Below the pieces are notes generated by a model. That model saw only the letters and a list, made by a program, of their open reading frames with translations, made no database searches and was not told where the DNA came from. The position numbers were made by a program, and so were the translations under genes. DNA of 64,000 bases from WLMZ01 sp038227995 (GTDB lineage: Bacteria > Actinomycetota > Acidimicrobiia > Acidimicrobiales > Ilumatobacteraceae), in assembly GCA_038227995.1 (NCBI GenBank), contig JBBRPP010000010.1, positions 1 to 64,000 on the forward strand, read 5' to 3'. Positions 8,279-16,540 of the stretch are shown piece after piece (position 1 is the stretch's first letter; the number at the start of each line of letters is the position of its first letter).

Positions 8279-8288
8279 CGCGCCGCCT

Positions 8289-8891
8289 GTGAAGATGGGC
8301 CACGTGGCTGCCACTCCGACGATCGACCGCGCCGCGGCGGTCCGTCGTGCGTTGCGCACGCTTGTCGCACGCCACGGTCTCCATGGCGCGTCGATGAGCG
8401 CGGTGGCCAAGGAGGCCGGTGTCGCGACCGGCACGGCGTACGTCCACTATGAATCGAAGGAACAGTTGATGTTCGCGGCATACCTCGAGCTCAAGCGCGA
8501 GATGGGTCTGGCAGCGATCGAGGGAGTCGATATGAGCGGAACACCGCACGATCGATTCATCCAGCTGTGGATGGGCATCTACCGCTTCCTTGCACATGAG
8601 CCGGAGCGCGCCCAGTTCATGCTGCAGATCGAGAGCTCGCCATACGCTCGCGCTGCACACGAGATGGGCATGGCATTGGCCGACGATCCGATCATGGCTC
8701 AGGCCTCCGCACCGGACGCCTTTGGCATGCTCGCGCCGTTGGACCTCGACGTCCTCTACGAGCTCGCGTTCGGCCCGGCGATCCGGCGGGCCGCCAGTGC
8801 CGCCGTCGCGGCGCCCAGGAAATCCCGCTCGACGGAAACAGACGTGCTCGCCATCGCCGAGGCGTGTTGGCGAGCGGTCACGGTGCCGTGA
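8289..8891 (+). CDS. TetR-family transcriptional regulator
   Basis: The 200-residue regulator has an N-terminal TetR helix-turn-helix at about residues 14-60, with the core MSAVAKEAGVATGTAYVHYE and the following SKEQLM. Its ligand-binding C-terminal domain is divergent, as usual. The GTG at 8289 is the longest start; ATG 8295 and GTG 8304 are alternatives. It lies downstream of the SDR gene in the same direction and probably represses it through the palindrome at 7314-7327. The 3' end overlaps the convergent acetyltransferase gene by 14 bases. Confidence 0.85.
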   Translation: MKMGHVAATPTIDRAAAVRRALRTLVARHGLHGASMSAVAKEAGVATGTAYVHYESKEQLMFAAYLELKREMGLAAIEGVDMSGTPHDRFIQLWMGIYRFLAHEPERAQFMLQIESSPYARAAHEMGMALADDPIMAQASAPDAFGMLAPLDLDVLYELAFGPAIRRAASAAVAAPRKSRSTETDVLAIAEACWRAVTVP

Positions 8892-9429
8892 GGTCGCGTC
8901 CGTAGATGACGTCGTCGACGGGTTCGCACTTCGGCCCGCCCGGAAATGATGGGCCGGGCCACACCGCGGTCTCGCCGGTCCACAACCATCCGGCGCGTTC
9001 GTAGAAGCGACGAGCGCGCGGGTTGTCGCGCAGCACGGTCAGCACCGCGAACGTGAAGCCGTCGTCGCGTAGCTTCGACTCGCAGCGCTGCATGAGTGGC
9101 GCAGCGATGCCCGTTCCCCATGCGGCGGGGTGGAGGTAGAAGCCGTACACCTCGCCGCGCCCGCTCGCTTCGGCGTCAGCGGCCATGCGTTCTGGACCGG
9201 CGTGGCCGAAGCCGAGGACGCGCCCGTCCACCGCAGCCACGAACATCTCAGACCCGAGGTCGTTGCGCCACAGCTCTCGGCGCCAGATGTCGCGCCGATG
9301 AGCCTCGAATGCGGGCGAGTCGAGCAGCTCGTCGGAGAAGATGCCGCGGTAGCCAACCCGCCACGATTCCATGTGGACGTCGCACAGCGCGTCCGCGTCG
9401 GCCGGTGTCGCTGGTCTGATCTCGGTCAC
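8878..9429 (-). CDS. GNAT-family N-acetyltransferase
   Basis: The 183-residue protein is a single GNAT domain: an N-terminal IRPATPADADALCDVHMESW, the central strand GEVYGFYLHPAAWGTGIAAP forming the acetyl-CoA pyrophosphate loop (Q/RxxGxG/A variant WGTGIA), and NPRARRFYERAGW. It transfers an acetyl group from acetyl-CoA to an amine whose identity cannot be read from sequence. The start is a GTG. It is convergent with the TetR gene and is followed by an unrelated hydrolase gene on the same strand. Confidence 0.85.
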   Translation of the reverse strand: MTEIRPATPADADALCDVHMESWRVGYRGIFSDELLDSPAFEAHRRDIWRRELWRNDLGSEMFVAAVDGRVLGFGHAGPERMAADAEASGRGEVYGFYLHPAAWGTGIAAPLMQRCESKLRDDGFTFAVLTVLRDNPRARRFYERAGWLWTGETAVWPGPSFPGGPKCEPVDDVIYGRDLTAP

Positions 9430-9483
9430 GATGTCATCGTCGCGCAGCGACCTCTGCGGTTGATGACCAATTTTGCGATGCGA

Positions 9484-10227
9484 TCAGACGCTCGCCCAGA
9501 ACTCCTCGAGGATCGCCGCACCGTGGGCAGGATCCTGCAGCATCCACCAATGCCCGAAGCCCTCCATCTCCACGACGCGTGCACCCATCCGATGGCCCAT
9601 CTCGCGGCCGAGGTCACCGCTGCCGACGTACGGATCGGCACTGTTGATCAGTGTCATGCCCGGTCGAGCAGACGCGGCGCCCGCGTCTCGACCCCACGCC
9701 ACCATTGCCGGCTGGATCGCCGAACGGTAGAGAGCCAGGATGCAGCGACCCATCTCGGTATCGACGGCAGCAGCGACCTCGGCCGCGATGTCAGCGGGGA
9801 ATCCCAGCGACTCGAAGAGTCCGACGCGATCAGCGATGGGAAGGCCGGTCATGCCGTTGATGGCTTCTTCACCGGCGCCAGGTGTCTGCCAGACCTGAGC
9901 CAGGTCGTGCCAGACGTAGTCGGGGTGGATCAGCCCGGCCCCATCACTGACCCACGAGCGGAACAGATCCGGTCGTTCGCAGGCGGCACGCATCACCAGC
10001 GGCGCGCCCCAGTCATGGCCGACGACGTCGACCGGATCGTCGAGATCCTCCAGCTGATCGATCAGCCACGCGACGTATTCCTCTTTGGTCGCCGCATCGG
10101 CCGGATCGCTGCCCGCGCCGAAACCAGGCAGATGCAGCGCGACGACATCGCGACGTTGGAGATGGCTGATCAACGGCCGCCAGATGGCGGGCGTCTCCGG
10201 ATTTCCGTGAACGAAGGCTGTTGGCAC
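9484..10227 (-). CDS. Alpha/beta hydrolase with Asp nucleophile
   Basis: The 247-residue alpha/beta-hydrolase has oxyanion motif HGNP (7-10), nucleophile elbow GHDWGAP with Asp72, and a C-terminal EGFGHWWM that supplies the catalytic His. An Asp rather than Ser nucleophile is typical of epoxide hydrolases and haloalkane dehalogenases, which work through an alkyl-enzyme ester. The sequence is shorter than typical members at the N-terminus. The GTG start is supported by a TAGTGT box seven bases upstream. The substrate is unknown. Confidence 0.8.
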   Translation of the reverse strand: MPTAFVHGNPETPAIWRPLISHLQRRDVVALHLPGFGAGSDPADAATKEEYVAWLIDQLEDLDDPVDVVGHDWGAPLVMRAACERPDLFRSWVSDGAGLIHPDYVWHDLAQVWQTPGAGEEAINGMTGLPIADRVGLFESLGFPADIAAEVAAAVDTEMGRCILALYRSAIQPAMVAWGRDAGAASARPGMTLINSADPYVGSGDLGREMGHRMGARVVEMEGFGHWWMLQDPAHGAAILEEFWASV

Positions 10228-10234
10228 GCGCCGA

Positions 10235-10240
10235 ACACTA
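10235..10240 (-). promoter_or_regulatory. -10 box of a leaderless promoter
   Basis: Minus-strand TAGTGT lies seven bases before the GTG start at 10227. Confidence 0.45.
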
Positions 10241-10269
10241 TTCGGCGCGTGAACAGCAGTCGTGTGTGG

Positions 10270-11208
10270 TCAGACGGCGAGAAGGTCGCGGGCGCCGGTG
10301 TCGCTGGACGGATGGCGCAGCTTGCTCATCGCCCGAGCTTCGATCTGGCGGATGCGCTCACGCGTCAGGTTGAAGTGTTCGCCGACTTCTTCGAGCGTGC
10401 GCGGCTCGCCGCGGTCGAGACCGAAGCGCAACTTCAGGATCTCGCGCTCGCGCTCGTCGAGCGGGGCGAGCAACCGGGAGATCTCTTCCGGCAGCAGCGC
10501 TGTCGCTGCGACCTCGAACGGGGATTCGGCCGACCGGTCTTCGACCACGTCGCCCAGTTCGGCGTCGCCGTCTTCGCGCAGCGGTTCGCTCAGCGAGAGT
10601 GGCTCGGCGGCGAAGCGCAATGCCTCGGTCACCTTGTCCTCGGGCATCTCGACCTCGCGGGACAGTTCGGCCAACGTCGCCGGACGGCCGTACTTCAGCT
10701 CGAGACGGCTGCGCGCCTTCTGCAGCCGGGCCAAGGTGTCGCCGGCGTGAACAGGGAGACGGATGGTGCGGCCGGTGTTGGCGATGCCGCGCGTGATGGC
10801 CTGACGGATCCACCACGTGGCATAGGTGGAGAACTTGAAGCCCTTGCGCCAGTCGAACTTCTCGACTGCGTGCATGAGACCCAGGTTGCCTTCTTGGATG
10901 AGGTCGAGAAGAGGAAGGCCGGACGCCTGGTACTTCTTGGCGATCGAGACGACGAGTCGCAGGTTCGATTGAACGAACGCCCGCTCTGCCTCTTCGCCTT
11001 CCTTCGCTGCCCGCCGAAACTCTCGCTTCTTGGCAGCCGTGATGTCTTTGCCGGCCGAATCGAGATCGGCCATCGCGGCCTTTCCGGATTCGATCAGTTT
11101 CGCCAGCCGAACCTCATCGTCTTTGGTGAGGAGCGAGTACTGTCCGATGTCGGACAGGTACAGACGAACCAGATCCTCTTCATCGCGATCAACGCGATCT
11201 TTGGCCAC
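10270..11208 (-). CDS. RNA polymerase sigma-70 factor (group 2 type)
   Basis: The 312-residue sigma factor has region 1.2 (VRLYLSDIGQYSLL), region 2 with FVQSNLRLVVSIAKKY, LDLIQEGNLGLMHAVEKFD and the promoter-melting YATWWIRQAI, region 3, and region 4 ending in the -35-recognising helix LTRERIRQIEARAM. It lacks the long region 1.1 of housekeeping factors, so it is a primary-like group 2 factor for stress or stationary phase. The GTG start at 11208 is preceded by GAGGAG. An insertion of about 20 charged residues (KDITAAKKREFRRAAKEGEE) sits between regions 1.2 and 2. Such factors recognise near-consensus promoters. Confidence 0.92.
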   Translation of the reverse strand: MAKDRVDRDEEDLVRLYLSDIGQYSLLTKDDEVRLAKLIESGKAAMADLDSAGKDITAAKKREFRRAAKEGEEAERAFVQSNLRLVVSIAKKYQASGLPLLDLIQEGNLGLMHAVEKFDWRKGFKFSTYATWWIRQAITRGIANTGRTIRLPVHAGDTLARLQKARSRLELKYGRPATLAELSREVEMPEDKVTEALRFAAEPLSLSEPLREDGDAELGDVVEDRSAESPFEVAATALLPEEISRLLAPLDEREREILKLRFGLDRGEPRTLEEVGEHFNLTRERIRQIEARAMSKLRHPSSDTGARDLLAV

Positions 11209-11412
11209 GGCTGCTCCTCGAGGGTTTGAGTAGGCGCCCAGAACGTGCGTCAATCCACTGTCTGGGCGGGGCGATGTGGTAACGATACCCACGCCGTCTC
11301 CTCGCTCACACAGGTCGGCCGTTTTTCGCTGATTCATCGCTGTTTGAGATGGCCTGCGATCTGATATCACGATGACTGTTGAGGCTGGCGCCGAGAGAAG
11401 GGACTCCGACTG

Positions 11413-11727
11413 ATGACCGACGACCTCGATCTGGCGATCGTCACGATGCAGTTCGATGCCGCTGATGCGGGTGCACTCCTGGCGATCTTGAGCAAGTACG
11501 TGGTGATGACACGGATGCAGGCCGGGTGCCGCAACGTCGACCTGTGCGCGTCGGTGACGCATCGCGGCCGGTACCTGTTGATCCAGAAATGGGAATCGGC
11601 GGCGGCGCAACGCGAGCATTTCGACAGTTCGCTGATGATCGAGATGGCAACCGCGTGCGCCGGGGTGCTCACCGTTGCCCCCGAGATCGATCTGTGGGAC
11701 GGTCCGAGCGCTCACGATCTTGCCTGA
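11413..11727 (+). CDS. ABM-domain (antibiotic biosynthesis monooxygenase-like) protein
   Basis: The 104-residue protein folds as a single dimeric alpha-beta-barrel ABM domain. MTRMQAGCRNVDLCASVTHR and YLLIQKWES mark the two main strands, with a C-terminal DLWDGP. Members range from cofactor-free monooxygenases to haem-degrading enzymes; no haem-binding His/Asn pair is obvious here. The start ATG follows GAGAAGGGA with long spacing. Function is not predictable beyond the fold. Confidence 0.75.
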   Translation: MTDDLDLAIVTMQFDAADAGALLAILSKYVVMTRMQAGCRNVDLCASVTHRGRYLLIQKWESAAAQREHFDSSLMIEMATACAGVLTVAPEIDLWDGPSAHDLA

Positions 11728-11834
11728 TTCACACCTTCGCCCGGATCGGGTGATGCACGATCCCGACCTCGATTCGGTAACGTCACCTGCAGTAGCGGAC
11801 CGACGAGTTCCGCTCTCGCGAAGGAGTTCGCACG

Positions 11835-12677
11835 ATGGCGAATCCAATTCTGAACGACAAGGCTTTCAAGGAAGTCGCTGACAACGGCAACGCCGCGGGT
11901 TGGGCCGCTCCGGCTGCGCGAACGATGCCGCCGCCCGGTGGCACCAACATCGGCGGGCTGATCAACGACGGCCCCACCAGCACCTGGCATTCACAGACGA
12001 TGACGGTCCAAGGCACCGCCACAGCGACGGGCGTGTTGTTCGTGATCCTGCTCGCCGCCGCGGCGGTCGGCTGGAGCCTGGTCAAGACCCACGGCAGCGA
12101 AGTCGCCAGCTTCCCGGCGTGGACCATCGCCGGCGTGCTCGTCGGCTTCGGCTGCGTCATCGGAATGCGGTTCAAACCACAGTTCGCCAAGGTGCTCGGC
12201 GTCGTCTACGCGATCGCCGAGGGCGTGTTCGTCGGTGCGATCTCGCACGCCTACAACGCCTACTACAACGGCATCGTGATCCAGGCCGTGGGCGCCACGT
12301 TGGCGGTGTTCGGCGTGATGCTGTTCATGTACCGCACCCACATCATCAAGGTCACGAACCGCTTCCGGCGGATCGTGGTCGGAGCCACGTTGGGCATCAT
12401 GATCTTCTACGGCATCTCGCTGATCGTGAACCTGTTCGGTGTGCACGTGCCGTTCATGAGCTCCAGCGACAACAGTGCGCTCAGCATCGGCTTCAGCTTC
12501 TTCGTCGCTGCGCTGGCGGCGTTCAACCTCGCTCTCGACTTCGACTTCATCGAGCGGGGCGCGAAGGCCAACCTGCCCAAGCAGATGGAATGGGTCGCAG
12601 CGGTCGGGCTGATGGTCACCATCATCTGGCTGTACCTCGAGATCCTGCGCCTGCTCGCCAAGATGCAGAAGCGGTAG
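11835..12677 (+). CDS. Bax inhibitor-1/YccA family membrane protein
   Basis: The 280-residue integral membrane protein has a Pro/Gly-rich cytoplasmic N-terminus (about 55 residues) and seven hydrophobic helices from residue 60 onward. It carries the family's GVVYAIAEGVFVGAISHAY segment and the conserved DFDFIERGAKANLPKQMEW stretch with its paired aspartates near the C-terminus. In other bacteria members act as pH-sensitive calcium leak channels or membrane stress proteins. AAGGAG upstream of ATG 11835 supports the start. It stands alone. Confidence 0.9.
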   Translation: MANPILNDKAFKEVADNGNAAGWAAPAARTMPPPGGTNIGGLINDGPTSTWHSQTMTVQGTATATGVLFVILLAAAAVGWSLVKTHGSEVASFPAWTIAGVLVGFGCVIGMRFKPQFAKVLGVVYAIAEGVFVGAISHAYNAYYNGIVIQAVGATLAVFGVMLFMYRTHIIKVTNRFRRIVVGATLGIMIFYGISLIVNLFGVHVPFMSSSDNSALSIGFSFFVAALAAFNLALDFDFIERGAKANLPKQMEWVAAVGLMVTIIWLYLEILRLLAKMQKR

Positions 12678-12806
12678 CTCAGCCGGCGACGGCCGTGCGA
12701 CGAATGACTGGACGCACGGACGCCGTGTCGTCGACAGAACGGCTGCTCGATCAACCTCGGCGGTGCCTCGGTCATGGGCATCCTCAGAACGCGCCTGAAC
12801 ACTGAA

Positions 12807-12823
12807 TCTCGTCATCAACGAGA
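12807..12823. promoter_or_regulatory. Inverted repeat upstream of the peroxiredoxin-like gene
   Basis: TCTCGT and ACGAGA are separated by five bases and lie 19-35 bases before ATG 12842, between the probable promoter and the ribosome binding site. It is a candidate operator or mRNA hairpin; the regulator is unknown. Confidence 0.4.
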
Positions 12824-12841
12824 ATCAGAAGGAGCACGATC

Positions 12842-13489
12842 ATGACAGTGCAACAGGAATTGACGAGTGCGGCGGAGACCGAATGGTTGGGTCGCTGGAC
12901 GACGGGACCGACCGAGGGTGAGGGCGCGATGCTGCTCACCGGAGCGCAGGCGCCAGACCTCGTGCTCGAGGATCACACCGGCCAGCGCCGGACGTTGTCG
13001 GAGTTCTGGAGTCAGGGCCCGGCGCTCCTGATGTTCTGGCGCCACTTCGGCTGTGGTTGCGGGTTCGAGCGCGCGGCGCGGCTCAAGGCGGAGTACGCGC
13101 AGTATGTCGAGGCCGGACTCAACCCGGTGATCATCGGTCAGGGTGAACCGCTGCGAGCTGCGGCGTATCGGAACGAACACGAACTGCCGTGTCCGATCCT
13201 CTGCGACCCGGACCACGAGGCGTACAGGACATACGGCATCGGCCATTGGAACATCGAGCGGATCATCCCCGATTCGCCGCCGGAGTTCTGGAGCCATTCG
13301 AAGGAGGTCGGCGTGAGCTTCCAGACCGATCGCCGTGAACAGGGTCGACCGCTGGTCGACGACCCGTGGCGCGCTGTCAAGGAGTTCGTCGTCGGCGCAA
13401 ACGGTCTGGTGCGGTTGAACTACTCGTACCAGTACTGCGAGGACTACCCCAGACCAGAGGTTCTCACCACCGCAGCCCGACTCAGCTGA
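12842..13489 (+). CDS. Peroxiredoxin-like (AhpC/TSA) thioredoxin-fold protein
   Basis: The 215-residue protein has the AhpC/TSA layout: AQAPDLVLEDHTGQRRTLSE, then FWRHFGCGCGFERAA, where the peroxidatic Cys is expected, and a distal NPVIIGQGEPLRAAAYRN strand. The active-site environment (FGCGC rather than the classical PxxxTxxC) places it in the peroxiredoxin-like branch, so peroxidase activity is probable but not certain. A clear GGAG site precedes ATG 12842. It is convergent with the AraC gene, overlapping it by eight bases. Confidence 0.75.
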   Translation: MTVQQELTSAAETEWLGRWTTGPTEGEGAMLLTGAQAPDLVLEDHTGQRRTLSEFWSQGPALLMFWRHFGCGCGFERAARLKAEYAQYVEAGLNPVIIGQGEPLRAAAYRNEHELPCPILCDPDHEAYRTYGIGHWNIERIIPDSPPEFWSHSKEVGVSFQTDRREQGRPLVDDPWRAVKEFVVGANGLVRLNYSYQYCEDYPRPEVLTTAARLS

Positions 13490-14477
13490 TCGAGGACTTC
13501 GCGGCAGCGCGCCAGGCACCTGGCGCGCTGCCGCGCGTTCGCTTGAAAGCGCGGCTGAAGGCCTCTTCCGAGTCGTAGCCGACGCGACGCGCAACCGCTG
13601 CGACGCCGAGGTCGGTCGTGGTCAACAGGTCCTGAGCGAGGTGCATCCGCCATTCCGTGAGATAGCGGATCGGCGAGCGCCCGAGGATCTGACGGAAACG
13701 TTCGTCGAGCACGGATCGAGAGACGGCGGACTCGGCGGCGAGCGACGCAACCGTCCACTTTCGATGTGGTGCCGAATGGAGTTGTGCCATCGCCGGCCCC
13801 AGCACCGAGTCGCGCAGGGCCGCGATCCAGCCGTGCTCGGCGACGGGTGCATCGGCCAGATGGAGACGCAGCACCTCGATCAACAGCAACTCGGGCAGCC
13901 TGGTCGACACCGGCTCTGCCGGCAGAGCTCGCGACGTCATCGCGAGTGCATAGTCGATGCTCGACTGGACCCATCGAGCGGCGGGACCGTCGGAGAGTTT
14001 GACCACGAACACGGGGGGAAACGCGCGCATCGCCGGGTCGAACAGGGGGTCTTCGGAGTGCAGGTAACCGCACACCACGTCGGTGCGGTCGCCGCCGGCG
14101 CCGTGAGTCATCACCGGCATCGTGTCCCACGGCGGCCGAGCGAGCAGCTTCACCATCGGCACCTGCTCTGCCGGCTCGACGCCGCCCATGAGATAGTCGT
14201 CACCGTACGGAAGAACGATCACGTCACCGCGGTTGGCCCAATGTCGATCGCCGCCCTCGACGGCTGTCCAACATCGACCGGACACGACGATGTGAAACAG
14301 GATCAAACGTTCAGCCCCGGGACGGATCACCCCGGTCATCTCGCGGAGCGGGGAGTCGAACGACCAGTTCTCCGTGAACTCGGCCCGAAAGAAGATCGCC
14401 CCGTCGAGGCGGAGTTGCTCGAGTGCGTCGCTCAGTGGGCTCGGATGGGTGATCGACAGAGGGTGGGCTGTGCTCAT
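13482..14477 (-). CDS. AraC-family regulator with cupin sensor domain
   Basis: The 331-residue regulator has an N-terminal cupin_6-type sensor (FRAEFTENWSFDSP through the VIVLPYGDDYLMG region, residues about 25-190). The C-terminal AraC double helix-turn-helix spans about 230-320 (KWTVASLAAESAVSRSVLDE, RYLTEWRMHLAQDLL, and the second HTH VAAVARRVGYDSEEAFSRAF). Such proteins activate genes in response to small aromatic or oxidative compounds bound in the cupin. The start could also be 14555; the shorter form begins where family similarity begins. The adjoining peroxiredoxin and DUF4242 genes are possible targets. Confidence 0.85.
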   Translation of the reverse strand: MSTAHPLSITHPSPLSDALEQLRLDGAIFFRAEFTENWSFDSPLREMTGVIRPGAERLILFHIVVSGRCWTAVEGGDRHWANRGDVIVLPYGDDYLMGGVEPAEQVPMVKLLARPPWDTMPVMTHGAGGDRTDVVCGYLHSEDPLFDPAMRAFPPVFVVKLSDGPAARWVQSSIDYALAMTSRALPAEPVSTRLPELLLIEVLRLHLADAPVAEHGWIAALRDSVLGPAMAQLHSAPHRKWTVASLAAESAVSRSVLDERFRQILGRSPIRYLTEWRMHLAQDLLTTTDLGVAAVARRVGYDSEEAFSRAFKRTRGSAPGAWRAAAKSSIS

Positions 14478-14606
14478 CGCGGCTGTTTCGGTGTCGCTGC
14501 TATGTGCGCCGGTGTCCCGATCAATGCCGACGCGGTGAGTTCCATGGACACTCATGGTGTCACAAACAAGGCCCCGAGAAACACGGGCAGAACAAGGAAG
14601 AACACC

Positions 14607-14885
14607 ATGCCAAAGTTCGTCATCGAACGCACCATGCCGGGCGCAGGACAGTTGTCCGCGAGCCAGCTCCGCGCCGCTTCGAAGGTGTCAAACGACGCCC
14701 TCGCCAGCCTGTCCCCCCGAGTGAAGTGGCAGCAGAGCTACGTCACCGACGACAAGATCTTCTGCGTCTACCTGGCCGATGGCACGGAAGCGATTCGGGA
14801 ACACGCACGCCTCGCCGGCCTCCCGGTCGATTCCATCCATCGCGTCGGCACGGTCATCGACCCGACGACGGGTGACGACGCCTGA
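14607..14885 (+). CDS. DUF4242 (SCO4226-type) small protein
   Basis: The 92-residue protein matches the DUF4242 family: MPKFVIERTMPGAGQLSASQ at the start, WQQSYVTDDKIFCVYLADG in the middle and the HARLAGLPVDSIHRVGTVIDP finish. The fold is a ferredoxin-like dimer. A Streptomyces member, SCO4226, was reported to bind nickel. The metal ligands cannot be verified here. AAGGAAG precedes ATG 14607. It is divergent from the AraC regulator, which may control it. Confidence 0.8.
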   Translation: MPKFVIERTMPGAGQLSASQLRAASKVSNDALASLSPRVKWQQSYVTDDKIFCVYLADGTEAIREHARLAGLPVDSIHRVGTVIDPTTGDDA

Positions 14886-14987
14886 CCAATGGCGCCGAAC
14901 AATCCGGTGAAGTCGTCGACGACGGCGTGGGGTTCATCCCGCGCCGTCGTTCGCGTTGTCGCTGGCCGCCCCCGACCGCGAGCAGCG

Positions 14988-15680
14988 TTACTCGAGGCCG
15001 GTCTTGCCCGGCGCCCAGTAGGTGCGGTGGTGTACCAACGCGTCGGGCGCTGATGTCCGCGCCCACCGCCGCACATCGCGCACGGTGTCGCGTTGGCCGA
15101 GGGCAACGATGAGCGGGATCGACGGATAGCGCTTCAGCGTCGCGATGATCCGACGATGGTCGTCGGCTCGATCGATGATCGGGACGAGTTCGATGTTGGG
15201 ACCGGCGATGAGTGGCACGGCTGCGGCAGCGTCGAGGGCGTGCAGGATCACCGTTGCCCGTCGCGGTGCGCTGTCGAGCAGAGCGATGACCGTGCCGATC
15301 GCGGATTCGTCGGCGACGATCATCGCCGGGACGTCGGCGGGCAGGGTGATCGGCGGATCCGAGAATCGGAAGCTCAATGTGCAGCCAGGCTGGAGCGCAC
15401 CAAGGGTGTTGGCCCCGGGCCCGTCGCCGTGGAGGTAGGCGATGATCTCGATGCTCGTCTCATCGAGCCGACTGACGGTGTAGCGGCGCCACGTGCCGAA
15501 CAACGCCGGACCCGCATCGACGCGCACGGCGATGTGAGTGCCGGCGGTCAGCACCATGTCGCGCGGGCGGTCGAAGCGAACTCGGAGCAGATGCTCGGTG
15601 AGGGACTCGACGTGGGTGACCGACGATGTCGCGGCGAGGACCTTGTCGCGCAACCGGGGCCGAGGCGTGGTCATCGTCAT
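14988..15680 (-). CDS. Siderophore-interacting/flavin reductase-like protein
   Basis: The 230-residue protein has an FAD-binding barrel with the motif GTWRRYTVSRLDE (the RxYT flavin-binding box), a G-rich DGPGANTLGALQPGCTLSF segment, and a C-terminal SIP-type NAD(P)H domain (MIVADESAIGTVIALLDSAP, then the VALGQRD strand). Family members reduce ferric siderophores or act as flavin reductases. The start ATG 15680 overlaps the permease stop by ATGA, so it is translated with the exporter genes. This may link the exporter to metal or siderophore handling, which is inference. Confidence 0.8.
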   Translation of the reverse strand: MTMTTPRPRLRDKVLAATSSVTHVESLTEHLLRVRFDRPRDMVLTAGTHIAVRVDAGPALFGTWRRYTVSRLDETSIEIIAYLHGDGPGANTLGALQPGCTLSFRFSDPPITLPADVPAMIVADESAIGTVIALLDSAPRRATVILHALDAAAAVPLIAGPNIELVPIIDRADDHRRIIATLKRYPSIPLIVALGQRDTVRDVRRWARTSAPDALVHHRTYWAPGKTGLE

Positions 15681-16540
15681 TTCGAGCCTGTGCGGCTGAA
15701 GCGGCGCAGCGCGAGCGGTGCACAGACGGCGATGATCAGCACGCACCATCCGACCATGGCGGTGACGGGATGTTCGAGCTGCCACGAACCGGTCGAGTTG
15801 GTGCCTTGACTGACGTGGCGTACACCAGCGACGAACGCCGAGATCGGATCCCATTCGGCGATCGTGCGTGGCACCAACTTCATGCCGGCGATCGGGACGA
15901 ATGTTCCGGCCAGGAACGAGAGCGGGAACACGATCGCGAATCCGAGGCCCTGCATCGCGTCGGAGCTCTTCACCATCATGCCGAGGAGCACACCGAACCA
16001 TGTGAACGCGAACAGTCCGAGCAGTGTCAGGCCGACCAACGCGAACCCGCCGACGATGGTCACGTGCGGACGCCATCCGAGCGCGAGTCCGAGACCGGTG
16101 ACGATCACGACACCCAGTATCTGTTCGATGACCTGTCCGACCACCTGTGCCGAGATGACGGCCAGCCGAGCGACCGGCAGCGAGCGGAACCGGTCGACAA
16201 CACCCGTGCTGAAGTCGGTGGCAGTCGCGACGCCGGCGCCGATGATGCCGAACGCGATGCTCTGTCCGAGCAGCCCGGGGAGGAGGTAGTCCTGGTAGCG
16301 GATGCCCGGCACCTTGATGGCTGAGCCGAAGACGTACAGGAACAGCAGCGTGAAGATCATCGGCTGCACGGTGACGTCGAGTAGACGTTCGGGAACGCGT
16401 GGAATCGTGCGCAGGCCGCGACCGATGAGCAGCCTGGTCTCACGCAGGTAGTGCGGCGGCGGGGCGGACACGACCGTCGTCGCGGCGAGGGTGGATGTGG
16501 GTGGATCGGCGAGGGTGCCTGTCATCGTGGTCATGGTCAT
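15677..16540 (-). CDS. ABC-2 type transporter permease (DrrB-like)
   Basis: The 287-residue membrane subunit has six helices and the ABC-2 signature region DFSTGVVDRFRSLPVARLAV between helices two and three. Its N-terminus (RETRLLIGRGLRTIPRVPE, then QPMIFTLLFLYVFGSAI) matches the DrrB daunorubicin-resistance permeases. It would form a dimer and export a hydrophobic compound or lipid using the ATPase encoded immediately upstream; the genes overlap by ATGA. Substrate is unknown. It is under probable control of the divergent TetR regulator. Confidence 0.88.
   Translation of the reverse strand: MTMTTMTGTLADPPTSTLAATTVVSAPPPHYLRETRLLIGRGLRTIPRVPERLLDVTVQPMIFTLLFLYVFGSAIKVPGIRYQDYLLPGLLGQSIAFGIIGAGVATATDFSTGVVDRFRSLPVARLAVISAQVVGQVIEQILGVVIVTGLGLALGWRPHVTIVGGFALVGLTLLGLFAFTWFGVLLGMMVKSSDAMQGLGFAIVFPLSFLAGTFVPIAGMKLVPRTIAEWDPISAFVAGVRHVSQGTNSTGSWQLEHPVTAMVGWCVLIIAVCAPLALRRFSRTGSK

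Noticed and set aside
9130..11229. A 699-codon open frame on the plus strand
   Set aside because: It is antisense to the acetyltransferase, hydrolase and sigma factor genes. Long antisense frames are common at this GC content, and its translation has no recognisable domain.
12842..13489. A selenoprotein among the redox genes, suggested by the selC fragment
   Set aside because: The peroxiredoxin-like frame has Cys at the active site and no in-frame TGA before its end. No Sec insertion signal was recognised.
13641..14885. A 414-codon plus-strand protein ending in DUF4242
   Set aside because: Only the last 92 codons are coding; the upstream part is antisense to the AraC gene, and ATG 14607 has a ribosome binding site.
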